Assembly (NCBI RefSeq): GCF_000204195.1
Contig: NZ_AFBG01000021.1
Location: forward strand, 1-64,000
Direction of reading: 5' to 3'
Source: Acidovorax radicis N35
GTDB taxonomy: Bacteria > Pseudomonadota > Gammaproteobacteria > Burkholderiales > Burkholderiaceae_C
DNA length: 64,000 bases
Shown here: positions 1 to 8,260 of the stretch, piece after piece
Layout: each line of letters starts with the position of its first letter
How positions within the stretch are numbered: the first letter of the stretch is position 1
Position numbers and translations under genes: made by a program
The notes under the pieces: generated by a model
What the model saw: the letters and a program-made list of their open reading frames with translations, nothing else
Told to the model about the DNA's origin: nothing
Databases searched by the model: none

Positions 1-299
1 TCGTCCTCTCAGACCAGCTACAGATCGTCGGCTTGGTAAGCCTTTTATCCCACCAACTACCTAATCTGCCATCGGCCGCTCCGTCCGCGCAAGGCCTTGC
101 GGTCCCCTGCTTTCATCCGTAGATCGTATGCGGTATTAGCAAAGCTTTCGCTCCGTTATCCCCCACGATCGGGCACGTTCCGATGTATTACTCACCCGTT
201 CGCCACTCGTCAGCATCCGAAGACCTGTTACCGTTCGACTTGCATGTGTAAGGCATGCCGCCAGCGTTCAATCTGAGCCAGGATCAAACTCTACAGTTC
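1..299 (-). rRNA. rrs: 16S ribosomal RNA, 5' end (partial)
   Basis: The reverse complement carries the universal 16S start AGAGTTTGATCCTGGCTCAG (positions 292 to 273), followed by the V1 and V2 regions. The gene runs off the left edge of the window. The 5' end is placed seven bases upstream of that motif, by analogy with the E. coli numbering. The V1-V2 sequence resembles Acidovorax from memory. This is the first gene of an rRNA operon transcribed leftward, and its leader and promoters lie at 300-820. Confidence 0.97.
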
Positions 300-440
300 G
301 ATCTTGATTTTTTCGCTCTTTCGAGCAACTCATAATTAAGAATTGAAGTGAACTTCACTTCTCTCTCATGAGCGTTTGTAGTGCTAAGCACTAGTTCCAA
401 AGAACTTGGCACTCGCCATCAAACGCCCACGCTTATCGGC

Positions 441-459
441 TGTATATTTTTAATGAACC
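441..459 (-). promoter_or_regulatory. boxA-like antitermination element in rRNA leader
   Basis: On the minus strand the leader contains GGTTCATTAAAAATATACA, which resembles the boxA-type stretch that precedes 16S genes in betaproteobacteria (usually TTCTTTAAAAAT). It sits between the rRNA promoters and the 16S 5' end, where NusB/S10-dependent antitermination signals are expected. The match is imperfect, with CATTAA in place of CTTTAA. Confidence 0.5.
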
Positions 460-526
460 GGATCACTCACAAAGACCGAAGTCTTTCTTTGCTTTCCCGA
501 CTTAGCTGCGATCAGCTGAGCCTTGA

Positions 527-556
527 ATTCTAGCACAGTTTTTGAAGAACTGTCAA
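527..556 (-). promoter_or_regulatory. rRNA promoter nearest the 16S gene
   Basis: The minus strand shows a perfect -35 TTGACA (556-551), an 18-base spacer and a -10 TAGAAT (532-527) preceded by TGC, an extended -10. An A/T-rich stretch at 557-572 upstream of the -35 resembles an UP element. This is the strongest sigma-70 promoter visible in the window and reads into the leader of the rRNA operon. Confidence 0.75.
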
Positions 557-636
557 ACTTTTGAAAACTTTTTCGTTTTCATCACCTTTCAAACTCAGCG
601 TCTTGCAACACCCTGCTCTACTCAGCGAAGCCTTGA

Positions 637-666
637 ATTATATACCGGTTTTTACACCACCTACAA
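637..666 (-). promoter_or_regulatory. Second candidate rRNA promoter
   Basis: A consensus -10 TATAAT (642-637, minus strand) is followed by TCAAGGCTTCGCTGAG, nearly the same discriminator as the promoter at 527-556. An 18-base spacer gives a weak -35, TTGTAG (666-661). The shared downstream sequence suggests a duplicated promoter. Confidence 0.45.
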
Positions 667-789
667 CTCAAAACCAAACTTTCTTCACCACCTTCTCAGC
701 CCCTGCAGCAACAAGGCCTCAGCCCCATCACCACCCGAACCACCAGCCCCCTGCATTCCTGCAGAACCGCCTCAGTAGCGAAGCCCTCG

Positions 790-818
790 ACTATAGCACT
801 AGTTTTAGGGGGTTAAAA
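790..818 (-). promoter_or_regulatory. Third candidate rRNA promoter
   Basis: The minus strand has TGCTATAGT, an extended -10 (TATAGT at 795-790), followed by CGAGGGCTTCGCTACTGAG, again close to the discriminator of the two downstream promoters. The -35 (TTTTAA at 818-813) is poor. It lies just upstream of the gshB 3' end. Apart from these promoter elements and the leader, the stretch 300-844 holds no gene that I can see. Confidence 0.35.
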
Positions 819-844
819 AGATCTGGCTGCAAAAATCCAGAAGG

Positions 845-1801
845 CTATGGGGCAGAGGCTGTCATTGCAGCCTCCAGGGCATCGATGAACAAGGAAGCGA
901 CATCGCACCCCGTCTGGTCAAAGATCTCCTGAAAGCAGGTTGGGCTGGTGACATTGATCTCGGTGACGCAGTCGCCGATCACATCCACTCCTGCCAACAG
1001 CAGGCCCCGCGCCTGTAGCACTGGCCCCAGTGCGTTGCCGATTTCCCAGTCCCGCGCCGAAAGCGGCTTCGCCACGCCCTTGCCCCCTGCAGCCAGATTG
1101 CCCCGCACCTCACTGCCTTGCGGGATGCGCGCCAGGCAAAAGGACACCGGTTTCCCGCCAATGATGAGAACGCGCTTGTCCCCTTGGGTGATCTCAGGCA
1201 AGAACTTTTGAACCATGACGCTCTGCGCGCCGTGATGGTTCAGGGTTTCGGTGATGCTTCCCAGATTGAGCCCATCCGGGCCCACGCGGAAGATTCCCAT
1301 GCCGCCCATGCCGTCGAGCGGCTTGAGAATGATGTCCCCGTGCTCCGCATGAAAACGCTGGATGTCTGCGGCATCCCGTGTCACCAGGGTGGGGCCGATA
1401 AATTCCGGGAACTCCATGATCGCCAGTTTCTCCGGATGATCGCGAAGCGCCCGGGGCTTGTTGAACACACGGGCGCCGTCGCGCTCGGCCTGCTCCAGCA
1501 GATGTGTCGCATAAAAATACTCGCTGTCAAAAGGCGGGTCCTTGCGCATCAGCACCGCATCGAACCCCGCCAGGGGCGTACTGTGCACGGGCTGCGCGGT
1601 GTACCACTGCACCGGGTCTCCCGTCAGTTGGATGTCGCACACGCGGGCCGTCACCTTGCTGCCACGCTGCCAGGTGATGTGTTGCGGCTCGCACACCGAC
1701 AGGGTATGTCCGCGCCGCTGGGCCTCGCGCATCATGGCGAAGGTCGTGTCCTTGTAGATCTTGAAGCTTTGCAGGGGATCGGCAATGAAGAGCAGTTTCA
1801 T
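845..1801 (-). CDS. gshB: Glutathione synthetase
   Basis: This cytoplasmic enzyme joins glycine to gamma-glutamylcysteine using ATP, the second step of glutathione synthesis. The 318-residue product has the family's usual length, starts MKLLFIADPL and shows the ATP-grasp glycine loop ILKPLDGMGGMGIF at residues 158-171. A metal/ATP-binding stretch, VTEINVTSPT, lies near residues 280-290. The ATG is at 1801. It is separated from gshA by trkless DNA carrying benE and kup, whereas the two genes are often closer in relatives. The rRNA promoters begin immediately downstream of its stop. Confidence 0.95.
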   Translation of the reverse strand: MKLLFIADPLQSFKIYKDTTFAMMREAQRRGHTLSVCEPQHITWQRGSKVTARVCDIQLTGDPVQWYTAQPVHSTPLAGFDAVLMRKDPPFDSEYFYATHLLEQAERDGARVFNKPRALRDHPEKLAIMEFPEFIGPTLVTRDAADIQRFHAEHGDIILKPLDGMGGMGIFRVGPDGLNLGSITETLNHHGAQSVMVQKFLPEITQGDKRVLIIGGKPVSFCLARIPQGSEVRGNLAAGGKGVAKPLSARDWEIGNALGPVLQARGLLLAGVDVIGDCVTEINVTSPTCFQEIFDQTGCDVASLFIDALEAAMTASAP

Positions 1802-1899
1802 GGTGTCGGGTCAGAAAGGTGCGCAGGCGCTGCCGATGGCAGATCACTTGCGGACAGAGAAAGAGATTTGGGTGCGGCGCATGCAAAGCGCCACGAGCC

Positions 1900-3078
1900 T
1901 CACGCTGGTGAACGCCTGTACTGTTGCACAAATAGCGCAAAGCTGCCGGCGACCACGCCCCAGAAGGCCGATCCGACTCCGGCGATCACGACCCCGCTGA
2001 GGGTCACCAGAAACGTAACCATTGCCGCCTCACGGTGCGACTCGTCGCGCAGAGCCACCGCCAGGCCATTGCCAATCGTGCCCAGCAAGGCAAGCCCCGC
2101 GATCGCCACCACCAGTTCCTTGGGAAACGCCGTCAGCAAACCCGTGATCACCGCGCCAAACAAGCCAATCGCTATATACAAGGCACCACAGGACACGGCC
2201 GCCGTATAACGCCGACGGCGGTCCTCATGTGCCTCGGGGCCCATGCACATCGCGGCGGTGATAGCGCTGAAATTCAGCGCGAAGGCGCCAAACGGCGCCA
2301 GGACCAGGGTGGCGAGTCCCGTCAGCGTAATCAGGCGGGAGACAGGAAGGTCGTAGCCCGAGGCGCGGATCACCGCCACCCCGGGCAGGTTCTGCGACGC
2401 CATCGTGACCACAAAAAGGGGGATGGCCAGGCTGATGGTGGCGGCAAGACTGAACTGAGGGGCCGTGAATACCGGCATGGCCAGCTCCAGGTGCACGGCG
2501 GACCATGCCATCTGTCCTTGCAGGGCCACGAACACCACGGCCACCGCCAGCGTGATGACCACGGCATAGCGTGCGGCGAACTTGCGCGAGAACAGGTACA
2601 CGACCAACATGGTCAACACGAGCGGCAATGCCGTCTGGGCAGCGGCAAATGCCTGCAGGCCGAAGCGCGCCAGCACACCGGCCAGCAAGGCGGCAGCGAT
2701 CTCCATGGGGATGCGGCCCATCGCGCGCTCGAACCAGCGTGTCACGCCCACCAGGATGATGAGTGCAGCACTGACCATGAAAGCCCCCACCGCTTCGCCC
2801 ATGTGGAAGCCACCCGCCAGGCCGGCGGTGGCCAGCACGGCCGCACCGGGCGTGGACCAGGCCACCATGACGGGCTGGCGCAGAACGAGCGAAGGCACCA
2901 GGGAGCACAAGCCCATGCCCAGACCCAGCGCCCACATCCAGGATGTGACCTGAGCCGGGGTGGCGCCAAACGCCTGTGCGGCCTGGAACACGATGGCCAC
3001 CGAGCTCGTGAAGCCCACCAGCACTGCCACGAACCCCGCAGTGAACGCCGACAGGCTCAAGTCTTTGAAAAATTGCAT
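1900..3078 (-). CDS. benE: BenE-family benzoate/H+ symporter
   Basis: The gene encodes a 392-residue inner-membrane protein with about eleven or twelve hydrophobic segments. The N-terminal sequence (LSLSAFTAGFVAVLVGFTSS) and the stretch VAWSTPGAAVLATA around residues 70-90 are typical of the BenE family, whose founding member imports benzoate with protons. No benzoate catabolic genes are nearby, so the substrate could be another aromatic acid. The start ATG at 3078 follows two short palindromes (3090-3102 and 3122-3135) that could be operators. Confidence 0.85.
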   Translation of the reverse strand: MQFFKDLSLSAFTAGFVAVLVGFTSSVAIVFQAAQAFGATPAQVTSWMWALGLGMGLCSLVPSLVLRQPVMVAWSTPGAAVLATAGLAGGFHMGEAVGAFMVSAALIILVGVTRWFERAMGRIPMEIAAALLAGVLARFGLQAFAAAQTALPLVLTMLVVYLFSRKFAARYAVVITLAVAVVFVALQGQMAWSAVHLELAMPVFTAPQFSLAATISLAIPLFVVTMASQNLPGVAVIRASGYDLPVSRLITLTGLATLVLAPFGAFALNFSAITAAMCMGPEAHEDRRRRYTAAVSCGALYIAIGLFGAVITGLLTAFPKELVVAIAGLALLGTIGNGLAVALRDESHREAAMVTFLVTLSGVVIAGVGSAFWGVVAGSFALFVQQYRRSPA

Positions 3079-3089
3079 GGGCGGGATTC

Positions 3090-3135
3090 TGGCACCGTGC
3101 CACCGCAGGCCACCCAGTGCATGCCTCGCGAGGCA
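3090..3135. promoter_or_regulatory. Two palindromes upstream of benE
   Basis: TGGCACCGTGCCA (3090-3102) and TGCCTCGCGAGGCA (3122-3135) are perfect inverted repeats lying 12 to 57 bases upstream of the benE start. Paired palindromes at this place suggest binding sites for a dimeric repressor, perhaps one that responds to an aromatic acid. No regulator gene is adjacent. Confidence 0.4.
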
Positions 3136-3149
3136 AACATCCGAATTGC

Positions 3150-3202
3150 TACATATTTAATAGCAAATAACGCTTTATAGATAAGCGCCAAGCCTCAAAA
3201 AA
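3150..3202 (+). repeat. Palindromic repeat copy 1 (kup-benE gap)
   Basis: This copy reads TTTAATAGCAAATAACGCTT, a 5-base loop, then AAGCGCCAAGCCTCAAAAAA. It matches the window-wide element whose arms are about ATTGATAGCTGCTAGCGCTT and AAGCGCTAGGGGCCAAAAA. It fills the gap between the kup stop codon and benE and could act as a hairpin terminator for kup. Confidence 0.75.
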
Positions 3203-3214
3203 CCACTAACTCTC

Positions 3215-5083
3215 TCAGATCTCGATCTTGGACCCGAGTTCGACCACGGCGTTGTTGGGCAGGTGCAGGAAGTCCGCAGCGCCGCTCGCGTTGTGGTGCA
3301 TCTGGGCAAACAGCTTTTCGCGCCAGGGGGCCATGCCACCACCCATGGTGGGGATGACCGTATCGCGCGAGAGGAAATAGCTGGTGGTCATGGGCTCCAG
3401 TTCGCAGCCCCGCCCCCGCAACAACTCCAGCGCACGCGGCACGTCGGGGTCGTTCTTGAAGCCGTAGTGGATGACGACCTGCCAGCAATCATGGCCCAGC
3501 GGCTCGACCTGCAGCCGTTTGTCCATCCCGATCCAGGGAGTTTCATGGTTGTGGACCGTCACGAACAGGTTCTGCTGGTGGAGCACCTTGTTGTGCTTGA
3601 GGTTGTGCAGCAGCGCATTGGGCACGGCGCCCACGTCGGCGGTGAGGAAGACGGCCGTTCCGTCCACCCGGGTCGGGGGGCTGATGAACACCGACTCCAG
3701 AAAGTCCTTGAGGTCGATGGCATCCGCACGCAGCTTGTCATTGAGCAGCCTGCGCCCTTCCTTCCAGGTCATCATCAAAGAGAACACGATGCCGCCGATC
3801 AGCAGCGGGAACCAGCCGCCCTGGAACAGCTTGAGCAGATTGGACGCGAAGAACGCCAGGTCCACCACGAAGAAACACCCCGTGGCCGCGATGCACAGCG
3901 CCAGCGGGTAACCCCAGCCATAACGGATCACGAAAAACGTCAGCGTGGTGGTGATCAGCATGTCCAGCGTCACGGCGATGCCATAGGCCGCGGCCAGATT
4001 GCTGGATGAGCGGAACATCACCACGGCCAGCACGATGGCGGCAAACAGCCCCCAATTGACCAACGGTATGTAAATCTGCCCCGTGTCGCGCACGCTGGTG
4101 TGCTGGATGTTCAGGCGCGGCAAATAGCCCAATTGGATGACCTGCTTGGTCACGCTGAACGCGCCGGTGATGAGGGCCTGCGATGCGATCACCGTGGCCA
4201 TGGTCGCCATGATGACCAGCGGGACCAGCGCCCAGTCGGGTGCCATCATGTAGAACGGGTTCTTGACCGCCTCGGGCTCGGCCAGCAGCAGCGCCCCCTG
4301 GCCAAAGTAGTTCAGCGTGAGCGCCGGCATTGCCACGCCAAACCAGGCCAGGCGGATGGGGCGCTTTCCAAAGTGGCCCAGATCGGCATAGAGGGCTTCG
4401 GCTCCGGTCACGCACAGCACCACCGCGCCCAGAATGATGAAGCTGGTGCCCGGATGGGCCCACATGAAACCAAGCGCATGGTGTGGACTCAGCGCCCAGA
4501 GGATCTCGGGGTGGCCGACGATGTGGGAGACCCCCAGCAAGGCAATGGTGGCGAACCACACCAGGGTGATGGGTCCGAAGAACTTGCCAATGCCACTCGT
4601 CCCGCGCTTTTGGACCGCAAAGAGGCAAAACAGCACGACCAGGGTGATGGGAATCACATACTGCTTGAAGTGGGGAGAGACCACTTCCAGCCCTTCCACC
4701 GCCGACAGCACCGAAATGGCGGGCGTGATGACGCCGTCGCCATAAAAAAGGGAGGTCCCGAAGATCCCCACCGCCAGCAATACGCCGCGCAGCCGGGGCT
4801 TGTCTTTGACCGCCTGCGACGCCAGCGCCAGCATGGCGATGAGGCCGCCCTCTCCGTGGTTGTCGGCGCGCAGCACCAGCACCACGTACTTCAGCGAAAC
4901 AATGACCGTGAGCGTCCAGAAGAAAATCGAGAGGATGCCGTAGATATTGGCTGGGGTGAACGGCACATGGCCGGACCCGAAGACCTCCTTGATGGCATAC
5001 AGCACGCTGGTGCCGATATCGCCATACACAACACCGATGGCGCCCAGCGTGAGCGCTGCGAGCGATGACTTGGAGCTTTGCAC
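3215..5083 (-). CDS. kup: Kup-type potassium uptake protein
   Basis: This is a low-affinity K+/H+ symporter of the inner membrane. The 622-residue product has the standard Kup length and about twelve membrane segments. It shows the family signature near the N-terminus ([17 protein letters not shown]), followed by [18 protein letters not shown] soluble C-terminal region of roughly 150 residues follows. The frame opens with GTG at 5083, and I see no ATG that would keep the conserved N-terminus. It lies between benE and gshA and close to a second K+ system, trkH-trkA. Confidence 0.95.
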   Translation of the reverse strand: MQSSKSSLAALTLGAIGVVYGDIGTSVLYAIKEVFGSGHVPFTPANIYGILSIFFWTLTVIVSLKYVVLVLRADNHGEGGLIAMLALASQAVKDKPRLRGVLLAVGIFGTSLFYGDGVITPAISVLSAVEGLEVVSPHFKQYVIPITLVVLFCLFAVQKRGTSGIGKFFGPITLVWFATIALLGVSHIVGHPEILWALSPHHALGFMWAHPGTSFIILGAVVLCVTGAEALYADLGHFGKRPIRLAWFGVAMPALTLNYFGQGALLLAEPEAVKNPFYMMAPDWALVPLVIMATMATVIASQALITGAFSVTKQVIQLGYLPRLNIQHTSVRDTGQIYIPLVNWGLFAAIVLAVVMFRSSSNLAAAYGIAVTLDMLITTTLTFFVIRYGWGYPLALCIAATGCFFVVDLAFFASNLLKLFQGGWFPLLIGGIVFSLMMTWKEGRRLLNDKLRADAIDLKDFLESVFISPPTRVDGTAVFLTADVGAVPNALLHNLKHNKVLHQQNLFVTVHNHETPWIGMDKRLQVEPLGHDCWQVVIHYGFKNDPDVPRALELLRGRGCELEPMTTSYFLSRDTVIPTMGGGMAPWREKLFAQMHHNASGAADFLHLPNNAVVELGSKIEI

Positions 5084-5366
5084 TGACCGCCCCCGGGCGC
5101 AGGGCCAGACGGGGTTCCGTTACTTTTGGGAACGCTATTGTGCGCCTGAGCCAGATCAAGTGCCTGGGGGCATCTCTCCATGTTGCAACGCAACAACTTG
5201 CCCTTGGCAGCCGGGCATAGACATGGCAGGCCTACCCAGCTTCGCACATTTCTGGGCACCCAAAACGCTGCACCTTGCCTATGTAATTGGTGCGATCAGA
5301 CAAAGAGACGCCAAGCAAGAACCACCCCGCTGCAAGAGCGTTGTCCCTTCAGCGGGGGGCACCCAT

Positions 5367-6662
5367 TCAGTCGTACACCTCAGCGTCAGGGTTGGTGGCC
5401 TCCAGCTCGTAGCTGGCCGCCAGCATCGCAAGGCGCGCCACCACGCCATACATATAGAAGCGGTTGGGCGCGCTCACCCCGGGGCGCATGCCGGGCTGGG
5501 GCATATGGGTGCTGTGCTCGAAGGCAAGGGGCACAAAACTTGCGCCCGGGGCGTTCAGGTTCTCATCCACGCCGCGCTCGGCGTGCATGCGATAGAAGCC
5601 GCCCACCACGTAGCGGTCCATCATGTAGACCACGGGTTCGGCCACGGCCTCGTGCACCCGTTCCTGCGTCAGCACGCCTTCCTGGATGATGAGGTCGGTG
5701 ACCGGCTGGCCGTCCTTGATGACCGCCATCTTGTTCTTGGTCTTGCGGTTGACCGCGTCCAGTTCCTTGGCGTCGCGCACGGTCATGATGCCCATGCCGT
5801 AGGTGCCGTTGTTGGCCTTGACGATGACGAAGGGCTTCTCGTTGATGCCGTATTCCTTGTACTTGCGGCGCACCTTGGTCAGCAGCGCATCCACCGTGGT
5901 CTGCAGCTTGTCCATGCCTTTGTCCTCGGCAAAGTCCACGCCGTCGCACTGGCTGTACATGGGGTTGACGAGCCAGGGGTCGATGCCCAGCATCTTGCCG
6001 AAGCGCTTGGCCACCTCTTCGTAGTTCTTGAAGTGGGTGCTCTTTCGGCGCACGCTCCAGCCCGCATGCAGCGGGGGCAGCAGGTACTGCTCGTGGATGT
6101 CTTCCAGGATGCCTGGCGGCCCGGCCGACAGATCATTGTTCAGCAGGATGGTGCAGGGGTCGAAGTCCTTCAGGCCCAGCCGGCGCTTGGTGCGCACCAC
6201 GGGCTCCAGCGTCACGGTGTCGCCGTTGGGCAGCTCGATCAGCGTGGGCTTCTTGATCTCGGGACTGATGGAGCCCACGCGCACGTTCAGGCCCGCCATG
6301 TTGAAGATGCGCTGCAGCTGCACCACATTGGCCAGGTAGAAGGTGTTGCGCGTGTGGTTCTCCGGGATGATCAGCAGGTTGCGCGCCTCGGGGCAGATCT
6401 TCTCGATGGCGGCCATGGCAGCCTGCACGGCCAGGGGCAGCATCTCCTTGGTCAGGTTGTTCCAGCCGCCAGGAAACAGATTGGTGTCCACGGGCGCAAG
6501 CTTGAAACCTGCATTGCGGATGTCCACGGAGGTGTAGAACGGCGGCGTGTGCTCCATCCACTCCAGCCGGAACCAGCGTTCGATGGCGGGCATCGAGTCG
6601 AGAACGCGCTGTTCGAGTTCGTTGATCGGCCCGGTCAGGGCCGTGATGAGATGCGGAACCAT
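5367..6662 (-). CDS. gshA: Glutamate-cysteine ligase, betaproteobacterial type
   Basis: This enzyme makes gamma-glutamylcysteine from glutamate and cysteine with ATP, the first step of glutathione synthesis. The 431-residue product belongs to the form first modelled on Acidithiobacillus GshA, not to the E. coli type. Recognisable blocks are PVDTNLFPGGWNNL near residue 60, NHTRNTFYL near residue 103 and KPFVIVKANNGTYGMGIMTV near residue 280. The ATG is at 6662. About 280 bases without a gene separate it from kup, and in them I see no recognisable signal. Confidence 0.93.
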   Translation of the reverse strand: MVPHLITALTGPINELEQRVLDSMPAIERWFRLEWMEHTPPFYTSVDIRNAGFKLAPVDTNLFPGGWNNLTKEMLPLAVQAAMAAIEKICPEARNLLIIPENHTRNTFYLANVVQLQRIFNMAGLNVRVGSISPEIKKPTLIELPNGDTVTLEPVVRTKRRLGLKDFDPCTILLNNDLSAGPPGILEDIHEQYLLPPLHAGWSVRRKSTHFKNYEEVAKRFGKMLGIDPWLVNPMYSQCDGVDFAEDKGMDKLQTTVDALLTKVRRKYKEYGINEKPFVIVKANNGTYGMGIMTVRDAKELDAVNRKTKNKMAVIKDGQPVTDLIIQEGVLTQERVHEAVAEPVVYMMDRYVVGGFYRMHAERGVDENLNAPGASFVPLAFEHSTHMPQPGMRPGVSAPNRFYMYGVVARLAMLAASYELEATNPDAEVYD

Positions 6663-6699
6663 GGGGAGCCTTCAGAGGAGACGGGAACGATTGCAATCC

Positions 6700-6705
6700 A
6701 TTGTA
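6700..6705 (-). promoter_or_regulatory. Candidate -10 box for gshA
   Basis: TACAAT on the minus strand lies 38 bases upstream of the gshA start. No convincing -35 is present, as for most candidate promoters in this window. Confidence 0.35.
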
Positions 6706-6766
6706 GGGTTGGGGCGTGACAGGGCCTTCGCAAGTCCGACCGCCCGCTTTTTCGGAGACCCCGGGC

Positions 6767-8233
6767 TCAGCGCCGCCAGAACGCCGGGGTGAGCAGGGCC
6801 ATGAAGCTCAGGATTTCCAACCGCCCGAGCAGCATGCCCAAGGTGCACACCCAGATCTGAAAATCGGTCAGCACCGCATAGTTGGACGCGGGCCCCACGC
6901 TGCCCAGGCCCGGCCCCGCGCAGTTCACGCTGGCCAGCACCACCGAAAATGCCGTCACCGGGTCCAGATCGGTCAGCAGCATCACCATGCTGAGCCCGAA
7001 GACCGTGCCGCCATAGACCAGCATGAAGGCCAGCACCGAAAAGATCACGCGGTTGTCCACCACGGCGTCGCCCAGCCGCACGGGCTGCACGGCACGCGGG
7101 TGCACCAGTCGATTCATCTCGCGGCGCGCCTGCTTGACGAGGATGAGCATGCGCACCATCTTGATCCCCCCGCCCGTCGACCCGGCACTGGTCGCCACGC
7201 CCGACAGCAGCAGCATGAACACGGGCGCGAACACCGGCCAAGCCAGGTAGTCCACAGTGGCGAAACCCGTGGTAGTGGCCATCGACACCAGATTGAACAT
7301 ACCGTGGCGCAGCGCATCCAGCGGTGCGTAGACCCCCTTGACCCACAACAACAGCGCCACCAGCAGACCGCCACCAATGAGCGAGAACAAGGTGGCCCGC
7401 AGCTCCGGGTCACGCCAGAACCCGCCCCATTGCCCCTTGCGAAACGCCACGAAGTACAGCGCGAAATTGCAGCTGGCCACCAGCATGAAGACGATGCAGA
7501 TCGCCTCCAGCAGGGGCGACTGGAAATACCCGAAGCTCAGGTCGTGCGAGGACAGCCCGCCTAGGCTCACGGTGGCAAACATGTGCATCAGCGCATCCAG
7601 CGGCTCCATGCCTGCCGCCCAGAAAGCCAGGCCACACAACACGGAGAACAATGCGTACACGCCCCACAGCCCCTTGGCCGTGCCGGTCATGCGCGGCGTG
7701 AGCTTGGTGTCTTTCAAGGGCCCCGCCGCCTCGGCCTTGAACAGCTGGCTGCCGCCCACGCCCAGCAAGGGCAACACGGCCACGGCCAGGATCAGGATGC
7801 CCATGCCGCCCATCCACTGGAGGAAAGTGCGCCACACATTCACCGAAACCGGCATGGCATCCAGGCCCGCGAGCACGGTGGAGCCGGTGGTGGTGAGCCC
7901 CGACACCGCCTCGAAATAGGCGTGCGTGAACGACAGCGGATGCCCGGTGTGGTGCCCCGCCAGCATCAGCGGCAACGCGGCCGACAGGGGCAGCAGCATC
8001 CACACCAGCGAGACCAGCATCACGCCATGGCGCGGTTGCAGCTCTTGCCGAAACAGCCGCAGCCGCCACCACAGCCATGCGCCCGCCAGCAGCGTGGCGC
8101 CCATGGCCAGCGGGTACACATGCCAGACGCCGTCGCGCGTCCACAGCGACACCGCCAGCGGCAGCCCCATGGACAAGGAAAAGATCATCACCAGGATGCC
8201 CAGCACGCGCAGAACGGGAAACATGTCCGTCAT
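6767..8233 (-). CDS. trkH: Trk potassium uptake membrane subunit
   Basis: This is the K+-translocating inner-membrane subunit of the Trk system. The 488-residue product shows the repeated pore motifs of the family: TTGSTVLAG near residue 115, a SSHDLSFG region near 225, TTTGFATVDY near 325 and TSAGSTGGGIKMVR near residue 355. It is followed upstream by trkA, whose stop lies 27 bases from its start, so trkA and trkH form one leftward operon. Confidence 0.95.
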   Translation of the reverse strand: MTDMFPVLRVLGILVMIFSLSMGLPLAVSLWTRDGVWHVYPLAMGATLLAGAWLWWRLRLFRQELQPRHGVMLVSLVWMLLPLSAALPLMLAGHHTGHPLSFTHAYFEAVSGLTTTGSTVLAGLDAMPVSVNVWRTFLQWMGGMGILILAVAVLPLLGVGGSQLFKAEAAGPLKDTKLTPRMTGTAKGLWGVYALFSVLCGLAFWAAGMEPLDALMHMFATVSLGGLSSHDLSFGYFQSPLLEAICIVFMLVASCNFALYFVAFRKGQWGGFWRDPELRATLFSLIGGGLLVALLLWVKGVYAPLDALRHGMFNLVSMATTTGFATVDYLAWPVFAPVFMLLLSGVATSAGSTGGGIKMVRMLILVKQARREMNRLVHPRAVQPVRLGDAVVDNRVIFSVLAFMLVYGGTVFGLSMVMLLTDLDPVTAFSVVLASVNCAGPGLGSVGPASNYAVLTDFQIWVCTLGMLLGRLEILSFMALLTPAFWRR

Positions 8234-8260
8234 GGGGGTCTCGCGAAGCCTGGGGCCGGG

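Noticed and set aside
4947..6719. A 590-codon open frame antisense to kup and gshA
   Set aside because: It crosses two well-supported genes and their gap, has no recognisable domain and a composition typical of GC-driven shadow frames.
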